In this document: positions 61,500 to 64,000 of the stretch, one piece after another
Numbering within the stretch: the first letter of the stretch is position 1
Layout of the letters: each line of letters opens with the position of its first letter
Assembly: GCF_014203665.1 (NCBI RefSeq)
Contig: NZ_JACHJN010000012.1
Coordinates: forward strand, 124,001-188,000
From: Saccharothrix tamanrassetensis
Lineage (GTDB): Bacteria; Actinomycetota; Actinomycetes; Mycobacteriales; Pseudonocardiaceae
DNA: 64,000 bases
Direction of reading: 5' to 3'
Program-made: the position numbers and the translations under genes
The notes under the pieces: generated by a model
Database searches by the model: none
What the model was told of the DNA's origin: nothing
Seen by the model: the letters and a program-made list of their open reading frames with translations, nothing else

Positions 61500-61673
61500 C
61501 GTGTCGCGGGTGACTCGGGCGGCCCGTGCTTCTCCTCAGCCAAGGGCCGGCCGTACACGGCGATGGACAGGGGGCAGATCGTCGGCCCCGAGGCGGGCGT
61601 CGGCGCGATCACCTACTGCACCTCGGTCTTCGACATCAGCGCCGCGCTCGAAGCATCGATCGTCCTCTACTGA
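61500..61673 (+). pseudogene. C-terminal remnant of a trypsin-like serine protease
   Basis: The plus frame encodes GDSGGPCFSSAKG, the active-site serine motif of S1 proteases, and ends TYCTSVFDISAALEASIVLY at stop 61671-61673. The catalytic His and Asp regions are missing: sequence upstream of 61500 is unrelated and soon becomes the regulator gene. About 57 residues remain. A truncated relic is the simplest explanation. Confidence 0.6.
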
Positions 61674-61688
61674 CAGGGAGTTTCGACA

Positions 61689-62069
61689 ATGCGGAAGACC
61701 AAGCTGTTCTCACTCTTGGCGGCTGCCTCCGTGATGGCGGCGGTGTCGACGGTCGGGGCGAGCGCCGCGGCGGAACCACAAGGCGGGGCGCCGGGCGTCA
61801 TGGCAGGCGGCCAGTGCACCGGGTCCTGGGTCGACGTGCACGACAAGGTCGTCGCCAAGGCCAGGCCCGACGCCGCGTCGCCCGCTGTGTTCACGGTCTA
61901 CGCGGGCGAGACCTTCCCGTGTCGCAAGCTGGTCGTCGGTGCCGGCTACGGGGCCTGCGGGTACACCGGTGCCAACGGGTGGATCCTGGTGCAGGACGGA
62001 ATCCTGCGCCACAACGGCTCCGCCGGGTGGTCCGGCTACATCCCCAGCGTGTGCACCAGCGACAGGTGA
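61689..62069 (+). CDS. Secreted Cys-rich SH3-like small protein
   Basis: The 126-residue protein has a signal peptide (MRKTKLFSLLAAASVMAAVS, cleaved near residue 27). The mature part has four cysteines and a bacterial-SH3-like pattern: WVDVHDKVVAKARPDAASP, FTVYAGETFPC, GANGWILVQDGILR. ATG 61689 follows CAGGGAG. Such proteins bind cell-wall or act as small inhibitors; nothing fixes the role. A hairpin terminator follows. Confidence 0.75.
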   Translation: MRKTKLFSLLAAASVMAAVSTVGASAAAEPQGGAPGVMAGGQCTGSWVDVHDKVVAKARPDAASPAVFTVYAGETFPCRKLVVGAGYGACGYTGANGWILVQDGILRHNGSAGWSGYIPSVCTSDR

Positions 62070-62085
62070 CAACACGCCTATGACC

Positions 62086-62112
62086 GTCCTGCCGGCACTT
62101 GGCCGGCAGGAC
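62086..62112 (+). terminator. Hairpin terminator
   Basis: GTCCTGCCGGC (62086-62096) pairs perfectly with 62102-62112 over a 5-base loop, 17 bases after the stop of the secreted protein gene. No T-run. Confidence 0.7.
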
Positions 62113-62222
62113 AGTCACGTCGCATTGATCCTGATGTGGGGATTCCGGCATCCCCGCCGGTCCTGGTTCGCGATCGGGTGGTGTGGGCTGCTTCGAGTGT
62201 GCCGTGTGCGCGGGTCGTGGTC

Positions 62223-63746
62223 ATGATCTGTGGTGTGCCCGACGACCCCGCCGCGTGGAAGTCGTCGCTCGGTCCGGGGCGACCGTCCGGTGGTCGGTGC
62301 GGCGGATCGCCGTTGCCGCGCTGGACGGTGCCGGTGGTCGGCCTGGTGGTGTTCGCCGTCGCCGGGCTGGTGCTGGTGGTGCTGTGGCGGTGGATCGACG
62401 ATCTCGCCTTGGTCGAGCCGGAGAAGAAGGCGACCGCGCACTTGGACGCGGTGAAGACCGCCTCGGCCATCGCGGTGGGCGGCGGCGGGTTGTTCGCGCT
62501 GTACCTGGCGGCCCGGCGGCAGCGCACGCAGGAGCTCGAACTCGCCCAGCGCGACCACGCCCAGGACCACGCCGAGCAGGTTGCCGAGACCACCCGGCGG
62601 CACGCCGAGCAGGTCGCCGCGGACACCCGTGACGACGCCGCGGCCCGCCGCGTCACCGAGCTGTTCACCAGGGCATCGGAACAGCTCGGTTCGGACAAGG
62701 CTCCGGTCCGCATGGCCGGGCTCTACGCGCTGGAACGCCTCGCCCAGGACAACCCCCACCAGCGGCCCACCGTGGTCAACGTGCTGTGCGCGTACCTGAG
62801 GATGCCTTTCGCCCCGCCTGACGCCCCGCCCACCGCCGACGAGCAGGCCCGGGCCCTGCACGAGGGCCGGGTCCGGGAACGTGAGGTCCGCCTGACCGCC
62901 CAACGGGTCCTGCGCGACCACCTGCGCCCCGGACCCGATCCCGACCGCCCGGTCGACGCCTTCTGGCCCGACACCGACCTCGACCTCACCGGCGCCACCC
63001 TCGTCGACTTCGACCTCACCGGCTGCCGACCCCGCCACACCCGGTTCGGCGGCGCGACGTTCGCCGGAGACGCCCGGTTCGGCGGGACGACGTTCGCCGC
63101 GGAGGCGGAGTTCGGCGGGGCGGTGTTCGCCGGCCTCTCCGGGTTCTCCGAGACGACCTTCGTCGGGGACGCCCGGTTCGGCGGCGCGACGTTCGCCGGG
63201 CCCGTCGGGTTCGGTGGAGCGAGGTTCGCCGGTGACGCCGGCTTCGCCGGTGCGACGTTCACCCGGACCGCCGCGTTCGTCAAAGCGACCTTCGCCGGTG
63301 ACGCCGGGTTCTTCCGGGTCAGGTTCGCCGGGGCCGGGATGTTCGGCGTCGCGACCTTCCACGGGGACGCCACGTTCGGTGGAGCGACGTTCGGCGGGGA
63401 CGCCGGATTCGGCGGGGCCACGTTCGCCGGCGACGCCGGGTTCTCCTGTGCCACGTTCAGCCGCGCTGCCGTGTTCATCAGGGCCAGGTTCGCCGGGATC
63501 GCCGTGTTCGGCGGGGCGACCTTCGCCGGGGACGCCCGTTTCCGCGGGGCGATGTTCGCCCGGGACGCCCTGTTCGGCGGTGCGGACTTCGCCCGCGGCG
63601 GTGAGTTCGGCGGTGCCGTGACCGTCCACCCGAGGCCGAGCCGCTCGACCTGGCCGACCGGGTGGCGGCCCGCCGACGAACACGGCCCCGTCGACGGCTG
63701 CGAGGGGACGTGGCACCGCCTGGTGCCGATCCAGCCCGACCAGTGA
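62223..63746 (+). CDS. Membrane-anchored pentapeptide-like repeat protein
   Basis: The 507-residue protein has two hydrophobic helices near 34-56 and 80-95, then a coiled-coil-like charged stretch (RRQRTQELELAQRDHAQDHA). A helical HEAT-like segment follows (LFTRASEQLGSDKAPVRMAG, LYALERLAQDN). From about residue 275 to 465 it has some 35 five-residue repeats with Phe at every fifth position (FGGATFAGDARFGG), forming a predicted right-handed beta-helix. ATG 62223 is used; GTG 62235 is an alternative. Actinomycete proteins of this layout are of unknown function; the cytoplasmic beta-helix may bind a protein or mimic DNA. Confidence 0.85.
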   Translation: MICGVPDDPAAWKSSLGPGRPSGGRCGGSPLPRWTVPVVGLVVFAVAGLVLVVLWRWIDDLALVEPEKKATAHLDAVKTASAIAVGGGGLFALYLAARRQRTQELELAQRDHAQDHAEQVAETTRRHAEQVAADTRDDAAARRVTELFTRASEQLGSDKAPVRMAGLYALERLAQDNPHQRPTVVNVLCAYLRMPFAPPDAPPTADEQARALHEGRVREREVRLTAQRVLRDHLRPGPDPDRPVDAFWPDTDLDLTGATLVDFDLTGCRPRHTRFGGATFAGDARFGGTTFAAEAEFGGAVFAGLSGFSETTFVGDARFGGATFAGPVGFGGARFAGDAGFAGATFTRTAAFVKATFAGDAGFFRVRFAGAGMFGVATFHGDATFGGATFGGDAGFGGATFAGDAGFSCATFSRAAVFIRARFAGIAVFGGATFAGDARFRGAMFARDALFGGADFARGGEFGGAVTVHPRPSRSTWPTGWRPADEHGPVDGCEGTWHRLVPIQPDQ

Positions 63747-63809
63747 CCCCGTTCGATGCCCCGCGAGGGCTGCGGCCGGTGGGGCACCGTTCAACCGCGT
63801 GCTTCGTCG

Positions 63810-64000
63810 TCAGCGCTCGCCCTGCGGCTTGCGCCAGGTCATGATCTCGGTAGGCGGGAGGTGTTCCGCGAAGCGGTCGTCTGGCGACACCCCGTCCAGC
63901 AGCGCTCGCAGGTCCCGTTCGAAGTCGGCCAACCGGTCGCCGAACAGGTGCGGCGCGGAGTCGGAGCGGGAGAACACCCACGCCACGATGTTGTCGGGTG
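63810..64000 (-). CDS. C-terminal end of a probable SAM-dependent methyltransferase, cut by window edge
   Basis: The minus frame from the right edge to stop 63810-63812 encodes about 62 residues: DNIVAWVFSRSDSAPHLFGD, RLADFERDLRALLDGVSP, then TEIMTWRKPQGER. The SAPHLFGDRL segment followed by RALL and a short final strand matches the C-terminus of actinomycete class I methyltransferases. The SAM-binding part is outside the window, so the family call is tentative. Confidence 0.5.
   Translation of the reverse strand, partial: PDNIVAWVFSRSDSAPHLFGDRLADFERDLRALLDGVSPDDRFAEHLPPTEIMTWRKPQGER

Noticed and set aside
1..64000. Insertion sequences, prophage, integrase or tRNA-linked attachment sites
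   Set aside because: No transposase, integrase, phage structural gene or tRNA was recognised anywhere in the window.

Overview
The window is high-GC actinomycete DNA. Gene density, GTG starts, tightly overlapping operons, three intact SARP-type regulators and many secreted proteins fit a filamentous actinobacterium, probably of the Pseudonocardiales (Saccharothrix/Lentzea/Actinosynnema type). That placement is inferred from gene content only; no rRNA or tRNA gene was seen.

1-16.7 kb is the right-hand part of a manumycin-type biosynthetic cluster. One block (565-5071, plus strand) is a C5N cassette: an AMP-ligase/amide synthetase, a 5-aminolevulinate synthase and an acyl-CoA ligase. A second block holds the two enzymes for 3-amino-4-hydroxybenzoate (GriI-like aldolase, minus strand; GriH-like type II dehydroquinate synthase homologue, plus strand), followed by an aryl-adenylating ligase and a type II thioesterase. 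Discrete polyketide parts (two ACPs, a ketosynthase, a half-length ketosynthase-like protein, a MaoC dehydratase cut by the window edge), a luciferase-like monooxygenase, a DHA2 exporter and a SARP regulator complete the visible part. The polyene chain probably runs from an aminohydroxybenzoyl starter to an amide-linked aminohydroxycyclopentenone.

17.3-24.8 kb is a mixed accessory region: a UvrD-like helicase fused to a RecB-like nuclease domain, a frameshifted phosphopantetheine adenylyltransferase, a small secreted protein, a phenylalanine hydroxylase, an unrecognised 288-residue protein, a decayed SARP gene and a MetX-family alpha/beta hydrolase.

24.8-37.3 kb looks like one catabolic regulon in two operons. 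The first encodes a complete oligopeptide-type ABC importer, a small ABM/NIPSNAP-like protein, a luciferase-like oxidoreductase and an XRE-cupin regulator. The second encodes a class V PLP enzyme, an OsmC protein, a bicupin, a cyclase-family hydrolase and a ThDP-dependent enzyme. The same 14-bp sequence lies in both promoter regions, in opposite orientations, which ties the operons together. The substrate is unknown.

37.3-49.6 kb carries a hypothetical/J-domain protein pair, a secreted Xaa-Pro dipeptidyl-peptidase, a second SARP regulator, a LacI regulator with a sugar ABC importer and a GH51 arabinofuranosidase (arabinan use), and a secreted ricin-type lectin.

49.7-64 kb contains a WGR/beta-propeller gene broken by an apparent inversion, VOC and DUF1801 proteins, an asparagine synthetase, a TetR/DUF4345 pair with a clear operator, an MFS exporter, a ClpX-type zinc-finger/HTH protein, an AA10 lytic polysaccharide monooxygenase behind a perfect DasR-type site, a large SARP-NB-ARC-TPR regulator, a serine protease remnant, a secreted Cys-rich protein, a membrane-anchored pentapeptide-like repeat protein, and the end of a probable methyltransferase.
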